Below are positions 9,724 to 18,220 of a stretch of DNA of 64,000 nt, in pieces. Origin of the DNA: Clostridium sp. 'White wine YQ' (GTDB lineage: Bacteria; Bacillota; Clostridia; Clostridiales; Clostridiaceae); assembly GCF_028728205.1 (NCBI RefSeq), contig NZ_JAQYUU010000001.1, positions 248,001 through 312,000 of the forward strand, written 5' to 3'. Position 1 is the first letter of the stretch; each line of letters opens with the position of its first letter. Made by a program: the position numbers and the translations under genes. The notes below the pieces were generated by a model. It was given only the letters and a program-made list of their open reading frames with translations, did no database searches and was not told the origin of the DNA.

Positions 9724-9793
9724 AGTTCGTATATACATGGAAATATGGTCCAAGTGTCTCTAGAGATAACCTTAAATTATCTAGCTACGAACT
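9724..9793 (+). ncRNA. Divergent purine-type riboswitch aptamer upstream of xpt
   Basis: P1 is AGTTCGTA (9724-9731) with TACGAACT (9786-9793). P2 is ACATGGA with TCCAAGT (one A.A mismatch) closing the loop AATATGG. P3 is AGATAA with TTATCT closing the loop CCTTAAA. This is the purine riboswitch three-way junction. It departs from consensus where L3 is CCTTAAA rather than CCGTAAA, where J2/3 ends TCTAG rather than TCTACC, and where J3/1 is AGC before TA. The C at the position that selects guanine over adenine appears kept. The gene downstream, xpt, is a standard target. Confidence 0.8.
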
Positions 9794-9809
9794 TTAATAT
9801 TGTATGTAG

Positions 9810-9888
9810 AACCTATGGGCTGGAGTAATAGCTTTTTCTTAAAATTTATAGAAAAAGAATACTTAAAAACCATAGGTTTTTATTTTTT
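9810..9888 (+). terminator. Expression-platform terminator of the purine riboswitch
   Basis: AACCTATGG (9810-9818) pairs with CCATAGGTT (9870-9878) and encloses an inner hairpin built on CTTTTTCT and AGAAAAAG. The sequence TTTTTATTTTTT follows and the xpt RBS GGAGG comes at once. Premature termination when ligand is bound is the expected mode. Confidence 0.85.
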
Positions 9889-9899
9889 GGAGGAAAGTT

Positions 9900-10472
9900 A
9901 TGGAATTACTAAAAAAGAAGATTAGAGAAGAAGGAAAAGTTATTGGAGATAGCATTCTAAAAGTTGATGGTTTTATAAATCATCAAATGGATGTAAGATT
10001 ATTCAATGAAATGGGGAAAGAATTTAAAGAAAGATTTAAAGGAGAAAGAATAGACAAGATACTCACAATCGAAGCTTCAGGAATAGGAATTGCAACTATA
10101 ATTGCACAATATTTTGATTATGTGCCAGTAGTTTTTGCAAAGAAGTCATTAGCTTCAAATTTAGATAATGAGCTTTATCATTCTAATGTACATTCATTTA
10201 CTAAAAATAAAGATTATGATGTGGTTGTAAGTAAGAGATTTATTAATAAGGGAGAAAGAGTTTTAATTATAGATGATTTTCTAGCAAATGGTTGCGCAGC
10301 CTGTGGATTAATAGATATTGTGAAACAAGGTGAAGCAGAGCCTGTGGCTGTTGGAATAATCATTGAAAAAGGATTTCAACCCGGAAGAAAGGTAATTGAA
10401 GACTTAGGAGTGAAAGTAGAATCTTTAGCCATTATAGATAAAATTGAAAATGGTCAGGTATTATTTAAATAA
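9900..10472 (+). CDS. xpt: Xanthine phosphoribosyltransferase
   Basis: Xpt converts xanthine (or guanine) and PRPP to the nucleotide in purine salvage. The 190-residue length is standard. The PRPP-binding loop is [13 protein letters not shown] near residues 122-134, and [15 protein letters not shown] is the other conserved phosphate/base region. The RBS GGAGG abuts the terminator T-run, and the ATG follows after 6 bases. Its leader carries a purine riboswitch with terminator, consistent with repression by purines. No permease gene follows, so salvage uptake must be encoded elsewhere. A terminator follows 12 bases after the stop. Confidence 0.95.
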   Translation: MELLKKKIREEGKVIGDSILKVDGFINHQMDVRLFNEMGKEFKERFKGERIDKILTIEASGIGIATIIAQYFDYVPVVFAKKSLASNLDNELYHSNVHSFTKNKDYDVVVSKRFINKGERVLIIDDFLANGCAACGLIDIVKQGEAEPVAVGIIIEKGFQPGRKVIEDLGVKVESLAIIDKIENGQVLFK

Positions 10473-10484
10473 AATTTTTAAAAT

Positions 10485-10530
10485 AAATCCTTAGCTATGA
10501 GTTGATGTAGAGCTAGGGATTTATTTTTTT
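10485..10530 (+). terminator. Terminator after xpt
   Basis: AAATCCTTAGCT (10485-10496) pairs with AGCTAGGGATTT (10511-10522) with a single T.G wobble, followed by ATTTTTTT. Confidence 0.85.
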
Positions 10531-10552
10531 AAAAAAATAATGTATAAAAGTG

Positions 10553-10581
10553 TTGATAAAATGAAACAATAAGCATATAAT
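10553..10581 (+). promoter_or_regulatory. Sigma-A promoter of the 39-aa gene
   Basis: TTGATA (10553-10558), a 17-base spacer and TATAAT (10576-10581). Confidence 0.7.
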
Positions 10582-10631
10582 AATTATTAAATAAGAATAA
10601 TTATCCAACATAAAATAAGGAGTTGATTTTA

Positions 10632-10751
10632 ATGAGTGTAATTAAATATGTATTTTCAAAGGACTTTAGAAAAGAATATTCCAAGGATCTTAGGAATAAA
10701 GTCAACTTTGAATTCGATGCTAATGAGAAGGCTTATAGAAAAGATAGATAG
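10632..10751 (+). CDS. Small basic hypothetical protein (39 aa)
   Basis: ATG at 10632 follows AAGGAG (10617-10622) after 9 bases. The 39 codons give MSVIKYVFSKDFRKEY at the start and end in AYRKDR. The product is charged, rich in Lys, Arg, Asp and Phe, and has no membrane segment or recognisable domain. It has its own sigma-A promoter (10553-10581) and a strong terminator (10764-10790), which argues that it is a true monocistronic small gene. The function is unknown. Confidence 0.75.
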   Translation: MSVIKYVFSKDFRKEYSKDLRNKVNFEFDANEKAYRKDR

Positions 10752-10763
10752 ATTAAAATAAGG

Positions 10764-10790
10764 CAGCCCATAAATGGGCTGTTTTATTTT
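10764..10790 (+). terminator. Terminator after the 39-aa gene
   Basis: CAGCCCAT (10764-10771), AA, ATGGGCTG (10774-10781), then TTTTATTTT. Confidence 0.9.
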
Positions 10791-10814
10791 ACTTTTAGGC
10801 AATCTCTCATTTTT

Positions 10815-11630
10815 TTAATTATTTAACGCATGTAATATTCCATTACATAATCCTTCTGCCAATTTATTTTGATATTCCTGGTTGCTTAATAGCTTATCCT
10901 CTTCTGGATTAGACATAAAACCCATCTCTACTAATACTACTGGAACCTTTGACCAATTGAAGCCTGTTAGATCACTTCTTTCAGAAATACCACGATTACT
11001 CATACCAGCTGAAGCTATTAAATCATTTAGTATAGTTTCTCCGTACTTTCTGCTCACTGTACTTATATCTTTAGCATAACCAATTGGGGCTGGTACTAGC
11101 ATTGAAGCACCTTTTACACTTCTGCTATTTACAGAATCGCAGTGAATTCTTATTGTTAAATTAGCATTATTATTATTTCCTATCTCTGCTCTCTCTATAT
11201 TGCCAGGGCTTTCAATATCTTGAGTTTTGGTCATTATAACCTCAACTTGATTTTGTTCTAATAAAGCCTTAAGTTTTAATGATACATCCATAGTCACTAC
11301 ATATTCAGGTGTACCAGTTACTACTCCTTGTGCTCCCCCTGGATCTTTGATTTTCATGGTATTTGAATCAGGTGATATTTTTTCTTGTTCCCTATTTCCA
11401 TTAGAGGAGTGACCAGGATCTATAACAACCTTTTTTTTAATTACAGGTGTATCCTTAATTATATCTTTGTTTTCTTCTTTAACGTTTTCATTTAATGTCT
11501 TAGTTTCTTCATTTGTTATTTCAACTTCGTCAGTTTGTTTTTCTAACCCCACTTCTTTTCTTTTATCTTTACAACTCGATAAAGAAAATAGGATTATTAT
11601 ACACAATATTCCAAGGATTAATTTTTTCAT
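10815..11630 (-). CDS. N-acetylmuramoyl-L-alanine amidase, predicted lipoprotein (Amidase_3)
   Basis: The mature domain cleaves the bond between MurNAc and the stem peptide of peptidoglycan. The zinc-site residues expected of Amidase_3 are visible: His in VVIDPGH, Glu in TPEYVVT, His in IRIHCDS and the catalytic Glu in VLVEMGFMSNPEED. The N-terminus is a lipoprotein signal ending LSSC, with Cys20, so it is predicted to be anchored outside the membrane through a charged linker. The start at 11630 is preferred over one six codons upstream because it follows GGGAG and gives a proper signal peptide. Its ATG shares one base with the TAA of the upstream YARHG gene (TAATG), so the two are translationally coupled. 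Confidence 0.88.
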   Translation of the reverse strand: MKKLILGILCIIILFSLSSCKDKRKEVGLEKQTDEVEITNEETKTLNENVKEENKDIIKDTPVIKKKVVIDPGHSSNGNREQEKISPDSNTMKIKDPGGAQGVVTGTPEYVVTMDVSLKLKALLEQNQVEVIMTKTQDIESPGNIERAEIGNNNNANLTIRIHCDSVNSRSVKGASMLVPAPIGYAKDISTVSRKYGETILNDLIASAGMSNRGISERSDLTGFNWSKVPVVLVEMGFMSNPEEDKLLSNQEYQNKLAEGLCNGILHALNN

Positions 11631-13033
11631 TAATATTTTTTCTCCCATTCCTGAATTAGCATATAATTGGCTATTTCATATTCATTTAAAGCCGAATCAC
11701 TTCCATCATAATTTGGATTAGGAACATACCAACTTTTAGAGTTAAAATAATCCTTGAATTCATCCATCTTAAATACATAACCGTGACGTGCAAATATTTC
11801 GTTTCTAGCAATTGCTAATTCTTCTTTGCTTAACCACATTAAATCACCATCAGTTAGGTATCTTTTATAACTGTCTTCGAAGATATACTCATTAGAATTA
11901 TTTGATACATTAGCAACTTGTTCTACTACTGATTTTACTTCTGTTGGAGTTCTTCCATCTTCGTAAATTTTGAACCATTTTTTTAAAATAGTTGAAGATG
12001 ATGCTGTTAGATTATTTCCAACCACTTCATAAATACCATCTCTATCAATATCATCTGGCATTGTATAGTTATTAGCAATTACTGCACCTTTAAATATTAT
12101 TTCTTTATTATCAAATCCAAAAACACTTGTACAAGATTCTCCAGAGCTATTACTGTAATGAATAAATGCTCCTTTTACTCCTTTAGCAAATTCATATACT
12201 CCTTGTATTTCTGAATTCCAATATTCACTAAATGTTTTAGTATCAACTACTTTATATTGTCCGTTGGTGATTTTATACAAGTCGAGTTTTGATACTGCAC
12301 CATAATTGTAATTCATATTTTGCAAATGTATTATTTCATCAAAAGAATCTCCATCAAAATCATCATAGTAAACACCGTCATACTTCATAAGTAATCCTTT
12401 TGAATTTTCTAATCGCGTATTTGTTATCTTTGAAGAAATATTTAGCATAACATTGTCATAATTCACATTAGATTTAAAATCTCCGCCTAACTTATTTATC
12501 TCTACAAATTCTTTAATTATATCTTCATATCTGCCTTCAGCATAAAGTTTATTTATTCTATTTTCTTTAATCTCTCCAGCTATGCTTTGATATTCATCTT
12601 TAGATAATAAACTAGATACTTCTTTAAGTTTAGTTTCAGCAGTATCTATATCTGTTTTAGACATTTCAATTAGCGAATTTTTAAGTAAATCCTTAGCATT
12701 GCTTGTCTCTAGTGTTTTCACTGCATTTACTGCATAATCTATCTTTTTGGATGTTATTTCTGTGTTTTTATATTTATATATATAGTATTCTCCCTTTATT
12801 TTATTAAAGAACACCACAACTAATACTACAAGAAATAATAATAAACCTATTAGTATTTTTACAGTAAAGTTTGAAGATCTTTTCTTAGGAATGTTGTTTT
12901 TAGATAAATTCCTTTTCATTACCTTAGATTTTGCATCTAAATCAGGTATTTCATTTTGTGTTAGTTGTTCACATTTCGGACAAATTTTCATGTCATCGGA
13001 AATAGGACTTCCACATTTAGTACAAAATTTCAT
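11630..13033 (-). CDS. Membrane protein with N-terminal zinc ribbon and C-terminal YARHG domain
   Basis: This 467-residue protein begins with a zinc ribbon (CTKCGSPISDDMKICPKC) and has one membrane segment near residues 55-77. A long extracellular part follows, including a DGDSFDEIIHL calcium-type loop. The end is a YARHG domain built around AIARNEIFARHGYVF. YARHG proteins are extracytoplasmic and often linked with peptidases or the cell wall, but their function is not known. It is followed by a one-base-overlapping peptidoglycan amidase gene, so a cell-wall role is plausible. The RBS GGGGGAT precedes the ATG. Confidence 0.8.
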   Translation of the reverse strand: MKFCTKCGSPISDDMKICPKCEQLTQNEIPDLDAKSKVMKRNLSKNNIPKKRSSNFTVKILIGLLLFLVVLVVVFFNKIKGEYYIYKYKNTEITSKKIDYAVNAVKTLETSNAKDLLKNSLIEMSKTDIDTAETKLKEVSSLLSKDEYQSIAGEIKENRINKLYAEGRYEDIIKEFVEINKLGGDFKSNVNYDNVMLNISSKITNTRLENSKGLLMKYDGVYYDDFDGDSFDEIIHLQNMNYNYGAVSKLDLYKITNGQYKVVDTKTFSEYWNSEIQGVYEFAKGVKGAFIHYSNSSGESCTSVFGFDNKEIIFKGAVIANNYTMPDDIDRDGIYEVVGNNLTASSSTILKKWFKIYEDGRTPTEVKSVVEQVANVSNNSNEYIFEDSYKRYLTDGDLMWLSKEELAIARNEIFARHGYVFKMDEFKDYFNSKSWYVPNPNYDGSDSALNEYEIANYMLIQEWEKKY

Positions 13034-13106
13034 TTACATCCCCCTCATAAATAATTTTACTTTCATACGATACATTTTTTAAAATACTCTCAATTTATAT
13101 ACTATT

Positions 13107-13136
13107 AATATTTCATATAATGTTACACGAAATATT
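13107..13136. promoter_or_regulatory. Inverted repeat over the probable adhE promoter
   Basis: AATATTTC (13107-13114) and GAAATATT (13129-13136) flank a TATAAT at 13116-13121. A repressor bound here would cover the -10. The -35 is poor. No Rex-type TTGTTAA-N4-TTAACAA site is visible in the gap. Confidence 0.4.
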
Positions 13137-13167
13137 AGATACTTATACTTTAATAAAAGAGCTAAAG

Positions 13168-13193
13168 TGAGAAAATAAGGTTTAATTTTCTCA
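13168..13193 (+). other. Hairpin in the adhE leader
   Basis: TGAGAAAAT (13168-13176) pairs with ATTTTCTCA (13185-13193) around an 8-base loop. No T-run follows, so it is not an intrinsic terminator. It could stabilise or control the leader RNA. Confidence 0.45.
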
Positions 13194-13273
13194 TACTCTT
13201 AAGGAATTTATGATATTTTGAAAATAAGTAGTGAATACTATTCATAAACCTATTTAAATTTAAGGAGGGCATT

Positions 13274-15868
13274 ATGAAAGTAACAAATTCACAAGAATTA
13301 ATGGAAAAAATAAAGGAAATAAGAATAGCCCAAAAGAAATTCTCTACATACTCACAGGAGCAGGTAGATAAGATATTCAGAGAAGCTGCAATGGCGGCAA
13401 ACAATGCAAGAATTCTATTAGCTAAAGCAGCCACTGAAGAAACTGGTATGGGTATAGTAGAAGATAAAGTAATCAAAAATCATTTTGCTTCAGAGTATAT
13501 CTACAATCAATACAAGGATATGAAAACTTGTGGAATACTTGAAAGGGATGATCCTTTTGGTATTACTAAGGTTGTTGAACCTATTGGTGTAGTGGCTGCT
13601 ATTATTCCTACTACTAATCCAACTTCAACAGCTATTTTTAAATCACTAATATCGCTAAAAACTAGAAATGGAATTATTTTTTCACCACATCCAAGAGCTA
13701 AAAAATCAACTATTGAGGCTGCCAAAATAGTGCTAGAAGCTGCAGTAAAGGCAGGAGCACCAGAAAATATTATTGGGTGGATTGATGAGCCATCTGTTGA
13801 GCTTTCACAATTAGTAATGAAGGAAGCTGATATAATTTTAGCAACAGGCGGACCTGCTATGGTTAAAGCAGCATATTCATCAGGTAAACCAGCTCTAGGA
13901 GTTGGCTCTGGTAATACCCCAGTAATAATTGATGAGACAGCACATATAAAAACTACAGTAAGTTCTATTCTATTATCAAAAACATTTGATAATGGAGTGA
14001 TTTGTGCATCTGAGCAAGCGTTAGTAGTTATGGATTCTATATATTCGGAAGTTAGAAAAGAACTACAAGATCGTGGAGCATATATTTTAAATCCAGAGGA
14101 AAGAGATAAAGTAAGAGCAATAATTTTAAATGATAAAGGAGGGCTTAACTCAGATATCGTAGGTCAAAGTGCCTATAATATTGGTAAACTTGCGGGTATT
14201 ACAGTGCCAGAAGAAGCTAAGGTTTTGATAGGTGAGGTGGAATCGGTAGAATTAGAAGAACCATTCTCACATGAAAAATTATCGCCGATTTTAGCTATGT
14301 ATAAAGTAGAAAATTTTGATGAAGCCTTAGTGAAAGCTGTTAGATTAATTGAACTAGGCGGCTTTGGTCATACCTCAGTTTTATATACAGATCAAATTAG
14401 ATCTAAAGATAGAATTGAAAGGTTTGGAGAAACAATGAAAACTGCTAGAACTATAATAAATATGCCTGCTTCACAAGGGGCTATTGGGGATATTTATAAT
14501 TTCAAATTACCTCCTTCTTTAACACTAGGTTGCGGGTCATGGGGTGGAAATTCTGTTTCAGAAAATGTTGGGCCTAAGCACCTTTTGAATATAAAGAGTG
14601 TAGCTGAGAGGAGAGAGAATATGCTTTGGTTTAGAGTGCCAGAAAAAATTTACTTTAAGTATGGTTCATTAGGAGTGGCCCTTAGAGAATTAGCAGACAT
14701 GGGTAAAAAGAGGGCTTTTATAGTAACTGATAAGGTTTTGTATAATTTGGGATACACAGATGAATTAACCAAAGTACTTGAGGAAGGCGATATAGACTTT
14801 AAGATATTCTTTGATGTTGAACCTGATCCAACATTAGCTACAGCAACTAAAGGTGCTGATGAGATGGAAAGCTTTAAACCAGATGTTATAATTGCGCTAG
14901 GTGGAGGTTCTCCTATGGATGCAGCTAAAATAATGTGGGTAATGTATGAGCATCCAGAAGTAAGATTTGAAGACCTTGCCATGAGGTTTATGGATATTAG
15001 AAAGAGAGTTTATAAGTTCCCTACAATGGGAGAAAAAGCATATTTTGTTGCAGTACCAACATCAGCAGGAACTGGTTCTGAAGTAACTCCATTTGCAGTA
15101 ATTACTGATGAAAAAACTGGAGTAAAATATCCGCTTGCGGACTATGAACTAACCCCAGATATGGCAATAGTAGATGCAGAGCTTATGATGAAGATGCCAA
15201 AGGGTTTAACTGCTGCATCAGGTATAGATGCTTTAACCCATGCAATTGAAGCCTATGCTTCAGTTTTAGCATCAGAATATACTAATGGATTAGCATTAGA
15301 GTCTATTAGATTGATATTTAAATACTTGCCAGAGGCATATAATAACGGAGCTACTAGTGTTAAAGCAAGAGAAAAAATGGCACATGCTGCTACTATGGCT
15401 GGAATGGCTTTTGCTAATTCATTCTTGGGAATATGTCATTCTATGGCCCATAAGCTAGGCTCAATGCACCATGTTCCTCATGGAGTGGCAAATGCGTTGT
15501 TAATTGATGAAGTTATAAGGTTTAATGCGGTAGATGATCCAAGAAAACAAGCAGCATTTCCACAATACAAATATCCTAACGTTAAATGGAGATATGCTGT
15601 TATAGCAGATTATTTAAATCTGGGAGGAAACACTGAGGAAGAAAAAATAGATAGACTCATTAAAAAAATAGATGTTTTAAAAACACAGATAGGAATGCCT
15701 AAAACAATAGCAGAATATGGAGTTACAAAAGATAGATTTTATTCTACTTTAGATGAAATGGTAGAGCAGGCTTTTGATGATCAATGTACAGGTGCAAATC
15801 CAAGGTATCCATTAATGAGTGAAATTAAGCAAATGTATATAAATGCCTATGAAGGTACAGGTAAATAA
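13274..15868 (+). CDS. adhE: Bifunctional acetaldehyde-CoA/alcohol dehydrogenase
   Basis: AdhE reduces acetyl-CoA to acetaldehyde and then to ethanol (or butyryl-CoA to butanol) with NADH. The 864-residue chain has an N-terminal CoA-acylating aldehyde dehydrogenase half with the catalytic Cys in GVICASEQ near residue 246. The C-terminal half is an iron-dependent alcohol dehydrogenase with GGGSPMDAAK, DALTHAIEAYAS and the metal-binding GICHSMAHKLGSMHHVPHG. Both halves are complete. GGAGGG precedes the ATG. A terminator follows, and an inverted repeat and a leader hairpin lie upstream. Confidence 0.97.
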   Translation: MKVTNSQELMEKIKEIRIAQKKFSTYSQEQVDKIFREAAMAANNARILLAKAATEETGMGIVEDKVIKNHFASEYIYNQYKDMKTCGILERDDPFGITKVVEPIGVVAAIIPTTNPTSTAIFKSLISLKTRNGIIFSPHPRAKKSTIEAAKIVLEAAVKAGAPENIIGWIDEPSVELSQLVMKEADIILATGGPAMVKAAYSSGKPALGVGSGNTPVIIDETAHIKTTVSSILLSKTFDNGVICASEQALVVMDSIYSEVRKELQDRGAYILNPEERDKVRAIILNDKGGLNSDIVGQSAYNIGKLAGITVPEEAKVLIGEVESVELEEPFSHEKLSPILAMYKVENFDEALVKAVRLIELGGFGHTSVLYTDQIRSKDRIERFGETMKTARTIINMPASQGAIGDIYNFKLPPSLTLGCGSWGGNSVSENVGPKHLLNIKSVAERRENMLWFRVPEKIYFKYGSLGVALRELADMGKKRAFIVTDKVLYNLGYTDELTKVLEEGDIDFKIFFDVEPDPTLATATKGADEMESFKPDVIIALGGGSPMDAAKIMWVMYEHPEVRFEDLAMRFMDIRKRVYKFPTMGEKAYFVAVPTSAGTGSEVTPFAVITDEKTGVKYPLADYELTPDMAIVDAELMMKMPKGLTAASGIDALTHAIEAYASVLASEYTNGLALESIRLIFKYLPEAYNNGATSVKAREKMAHAATMAGMAFANSFLGICHSMAHKLGSMHHVPHGVANALLIDEVIRFNAVDDPRKQAAFPQYKYPNVKWRYAVIADYLNLGGNTEEEKIDRLIKKIDVLKTQIGMPKTIAEYGVTKDRFYSTLDEMVEQAFDDQCTGANPRYPLMSEIKQMYINAYEGTGK

Positions 15869-15910
15869 ATAATATTAACTAATTTAAGAATAAAGAGATA
15901 ATGTTTGGAA

Positions 15911-15941
15911 AAAATCTTACTATTTTAGTAAGATTTTTTTT
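15911..15941 (+). terminator. Terminator after adhE
   Basis: AAAATCTTACTA (15911-15922), TTT, TAGTAAGATTTT (15926-15937) and a T-run to 15941. Confidence 0.88.
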
Positions 15942-15944
15942 ATT

Positions 15945-15987
15945 GGTAACTTTAGTTACCGAAAATCTTTTCAAATGCAAATATAAT
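15945..15987 (+). promoter_or_regulatory. CRP/FNR-type palindrome and -10 of the hcp promoter
   Basis: GGTAACTTTAGTTACC (15945-15960) is a perfect palindrome with core GTAAC-N4-GTTAC. TATAAT lies at 15982-15987 with no good -35. The palindrome centre (15952.5) is 34.5 bases from the last base of the -10, which places it near -41.5 relative to the expected start. That is the class II activator position of CRP/FNR-family regulators. HcpR, a member of that family, is a known controller of hcp genes. The identity of the regulator is inferred. Confidence 0.7.
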
Positions 15988-16023
15988 TAACTTGTGATCA
16001 AGAGAGAACAAAAATAAAAATTA

Positions 16024-16124
16024 ATAGGGTTTCAAGTTCAACAATTAATTTATACATGCCAGAAAATGTCCAGGTACCGACATTTTCAAACATTAAAAAT
16101 TATGTTTCACTAAAGAAACCCTAT
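16024..16124 (+). ncRNA. Structured leader RNA before hcp (candidate regulatory motif, copy 1)
   Basis: P1 is ATAGGGTTTC (16024-16033) with GAAACCCTAT (16115-16124). Junction AAGTTC leads to P2, AACA-[AT]-TAATTT (16040-16051) with AAATTA-TGTT (16097-16106). An 8-bp hairpin AAAATGTC/GACATTTT (16063-16086) is nested inside. GTTTC at 16104-16108 can also pair with the GAAAC of P1, so two exclusive folds are possible close to the RBS at 16134. The same layout recurs at 47801 and, more weakly, at 18221. Confidence 0.6.
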
Positions 16125-16147
16125 AATATAAATGGAGGAATTAAAGA

Positions 16148-17785
16148 ATGAGTATGTTTTGTTATCAATGTCAAGAAACCGCTGGATGCAGTGGATGTAC
16201 AATAAAAGGAGTTTGTGGAAAGACTCCAGAACTTGCAGGTTTACAAGATGTTTTAATTTATGCAACTAAAGGGCTTTCAGAAGTCACTACAAAAGCAAGA
16301 GAAGAAGGAATAAAGATTGCAGCAGAAGTAGATCATTATGTAACAATAAATCTATTCACTACAATCACAAATGCAAACTTTGATAATGAAGTATTCTACA
16401 AGAGAATAAAAGAAACCCTTAATATAAAAAATGAACTAATTGAAAAGTTATCAAATAAAGCTGATTTAAGCGAAGCTGCATTATGGACAGCTACAACTAA
16501 TGAAGAAATTGATGCAAAAGCACCAACAGTTGGAGTATTAGCAACTGAAAATGAAGATGTTAGAAGTTTAAGAGAATTAATTACTTATGGATTAAAAGGT
16601 ATGTCTGCTTACTTAAAGCATGCTAATGCTTTAGATTATGACAATTCTGAAATTAATGCATTCTTACAAAAAGCGTTAAGTAAAACATTAGATGATAAAT
16701 TATCAGCAGAAGAATTAATAGCTTTAACATTAGAAACTGGTAAAGTTGGAGTTGACGCTATGGCGTTACTAGATGGGGCAAACACTGGAACTTACGGAAA
16801 TCCAGAAATAACAAAAGTAAACATTGGAGTTGGAAAGAACCCAGGAATACTTATTTCAGGACATGATTTAAAGGATATAGAAGAATTATTAAAGCAAACA
16901 GAAGGAACTGGAGTAGATGTATACACTCACTCAGAAATGTTACCAGCTCACTACTACCCAGCATTTAAGAAATACTCACACTTCGTAGGAAACTATGGAA
17001 ATGCATGGTGGAAACAAAATGAAGAATTCGAAAGCTTTAATGGACCAATACTGATGACAACAAACTGTATTGTACCTCCAAGAGCTTCATATAAAGATAG
17101 ATTATTTACAACTGGAGCATCAGGTTTTGAAGGTTGCAAGCACATTGAAGCAGGAGTTAATGGACAAGCAAAAGATTTCTCAGAAATCATTGAATTAGCT
17201 AAAAAGTGTCAAGCTCCAACTGAAATAGAAACAGGAGAAATTATCGGAGGATTTGCACATAACCAAGTATTTGCGTTAGCAGATAAGGTAGTAGATGCAG
17301 TTAAATCAGGTGCAATTAAGAAATTCTTCGTAATGGCAGGTTGTGATGGAAGAGCTAAGAGCAGACAATACTATACTGATTTTGCAAAAGCAATCCCTAA
17401 CGATACAGTTATCTTAACAGCTGGATGTGCTAAATATAAATATAATAAGTTAGAATTAGGCGATATTGGAGGAATTCCAAGAGTATTAGATGCTGGACAA
17501 TGTAACGATTCATACTCATTAGCATTAATAGCATTAAAATTAAAAGAAGTATTTGAATTAGAAGATATAAATGAATTACCAATAGCATTCAACATTGCAT
17601 GGTATGAACAAAAGGCTGTAATAGTATTATTAAGCTTACTATACTTAGGTGTAAAGAACATTCACTTAGGACCAACATTACCAGCATTCCTTTCACCAAA
17701 TGTAGCTAAAGTTTTAGTTGAAAACTTTGGTATCGGTGGAATAACAAATGTAGAAGATGATGTTAAAATGTTCATGGAAATGTAA
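16148..17785 (+). CDS. hcp: Hydroxylamine reductase (hybrid cluster protein)
   Basis: Hcp reduces hydroxylamine to ammonia and is linked to NO and nitrosative stress defence. The 545-residue protein starts with a cysteine array [13 protein letters not shown] (Cys5, 8, 17 and 23 likely bind the cubane cluster). The hybrid-cluster ligands lie in the later segments [52 protein letters not shown] and [15 protein letters not shown] precedes the ATG. Codon use is of the highly expressed type, as in PFOR. Transcription probably starts near 15994 under a CRP/FNR-type operator, and the mRNA carries a structured leader. A strong terminator follows. Confidence 0.96.
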   Translation: MSMFCYQCQETAGCSGCTIKGVCGKTPELAGLQDVLIYATKGLSEVTTKAREEGIKIAAEVDHYVTINLFTTITNANFDNEVFYKRIKETLNIKNELIEKLSNKADLSEAALWTATTNEEIDAKAPTVGVLATENEDVRSLRELITYGLKGMSAYLKHANALDYDNSEINAFLQKALSKTLDDKLSAEELIALTLETGKVGVDAMALLDGANTGTYGNPEITKVNIGVGKNPGILISGHDLKDIEELLKQTEGTGVDVYTHSEMLPAHYYPAFKKYSHFVGNYGNAWWKQNEEFESFNGPILMTTNCIVPPRASYKDRLFTTGASGFEGCKHIEAGVNGQAKDFSEIIELAKKCQAPTEIETGEIIGGFAHNQVFALADKVVDAVKSGAIKKFFVMAGCDGRAKSRQYYTDFAKAIPNDTVILTAGCAKYKYNKLELGDIGGIPRVLDAGQCNDSYSLALIALKLKEVFELEDINELPIAFNIAWYEQKAVIVLLSLLYLGVKNIHLGPTLPAFLSPNVAKVLVENFGIGGITNVEDDVKMFMEM

Positions 17786-17823
17786 TTAAATAAATTAGTC
17801 CATATAATCCCTTACAAATATAC

Positions 17824-17860
17824 GATGGTGTCTCATATTATTTGAGACACCATCTTTTTT
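17824..17860 (+). terminator. Terminator after hcp
   Basis: GATGGTGTCTCA (17824-17835), loop TATTATT, TGAGACACCATC (17843-17854), TTTTTT. Confidence 0.93.
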
Positions 17861-17893
17861 GCATTAAATAGATAAATTTATATTATAAAATTA

Positions 17894-17922
17894 TTGACAA
17901 AAACAGCTCATAGGCATATACT
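17894..17922 (+). promoter_or_regulatory. Promoter of the T-box/mcc operon
   Basis: TTGACA (17894-17899), 17-base spacer, TATACT (17917-17922). This is a near-consensus sigma-A promoter, so control is expected at the leader. Confidence 0.8.
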
Positions 17923-17929
17923 ATATATC

Positions 17930-18202
17930 ATATAGGAATTGTATGAAATAAAAGTGATGATAAGAATTAGTACTTTAAGAAAAACTATCAGAGAGATTTT
18001 CCCTTGGCTGAAAGGAAGATTTGGGATGACTTAAAGGAATGCATCTTTGAACTCAAAGCTGAATTTATAGTAAGCAATGCAGGGGCGTCTGTTACTACGC
18101 TAGAGTATGATATGTACTTTAATTAAGTTAATCCTTTTGTAAGGATTTAAGAAGAGTGGAACCGCGGACTTACTGCCTCTTTAGGTGATGAGTTCTTTTT
18201 TT
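17930..18202 (+). ncRNA. Cysteine-type T-box leader
   Basis: The leader carries the T-box core GAGTGGAACCGCGG (18154-18167). The specifier region GAATGCATC holds TGC (18040-18042), a cysteine codon. The UGGA of the T-box (18157-18160) would pair with a tRNA ending UCCA, and bacterial tRNA-Cys has discriminator U. The terminator stem GGACTTACTGCCT (18166-18178) with AGGTGATGAGTTC (18183-18195) is followed by TTTTTTT. Uncharged tRNA-Cys should favour read-through into the sulfur operon. Confidence 0.92.
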
Positions 18203-18220
18203 ATTTGATTTTAAAATTTA

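Noticed and set aside
16122..16127. TATAAT just before the hcp RBS as the hcp promoter
   Set aside because: No -35 is found at the right distance and the bases are the 3' arm of the leader stem. The TATAAT at 15982 with the palindrome fits better.
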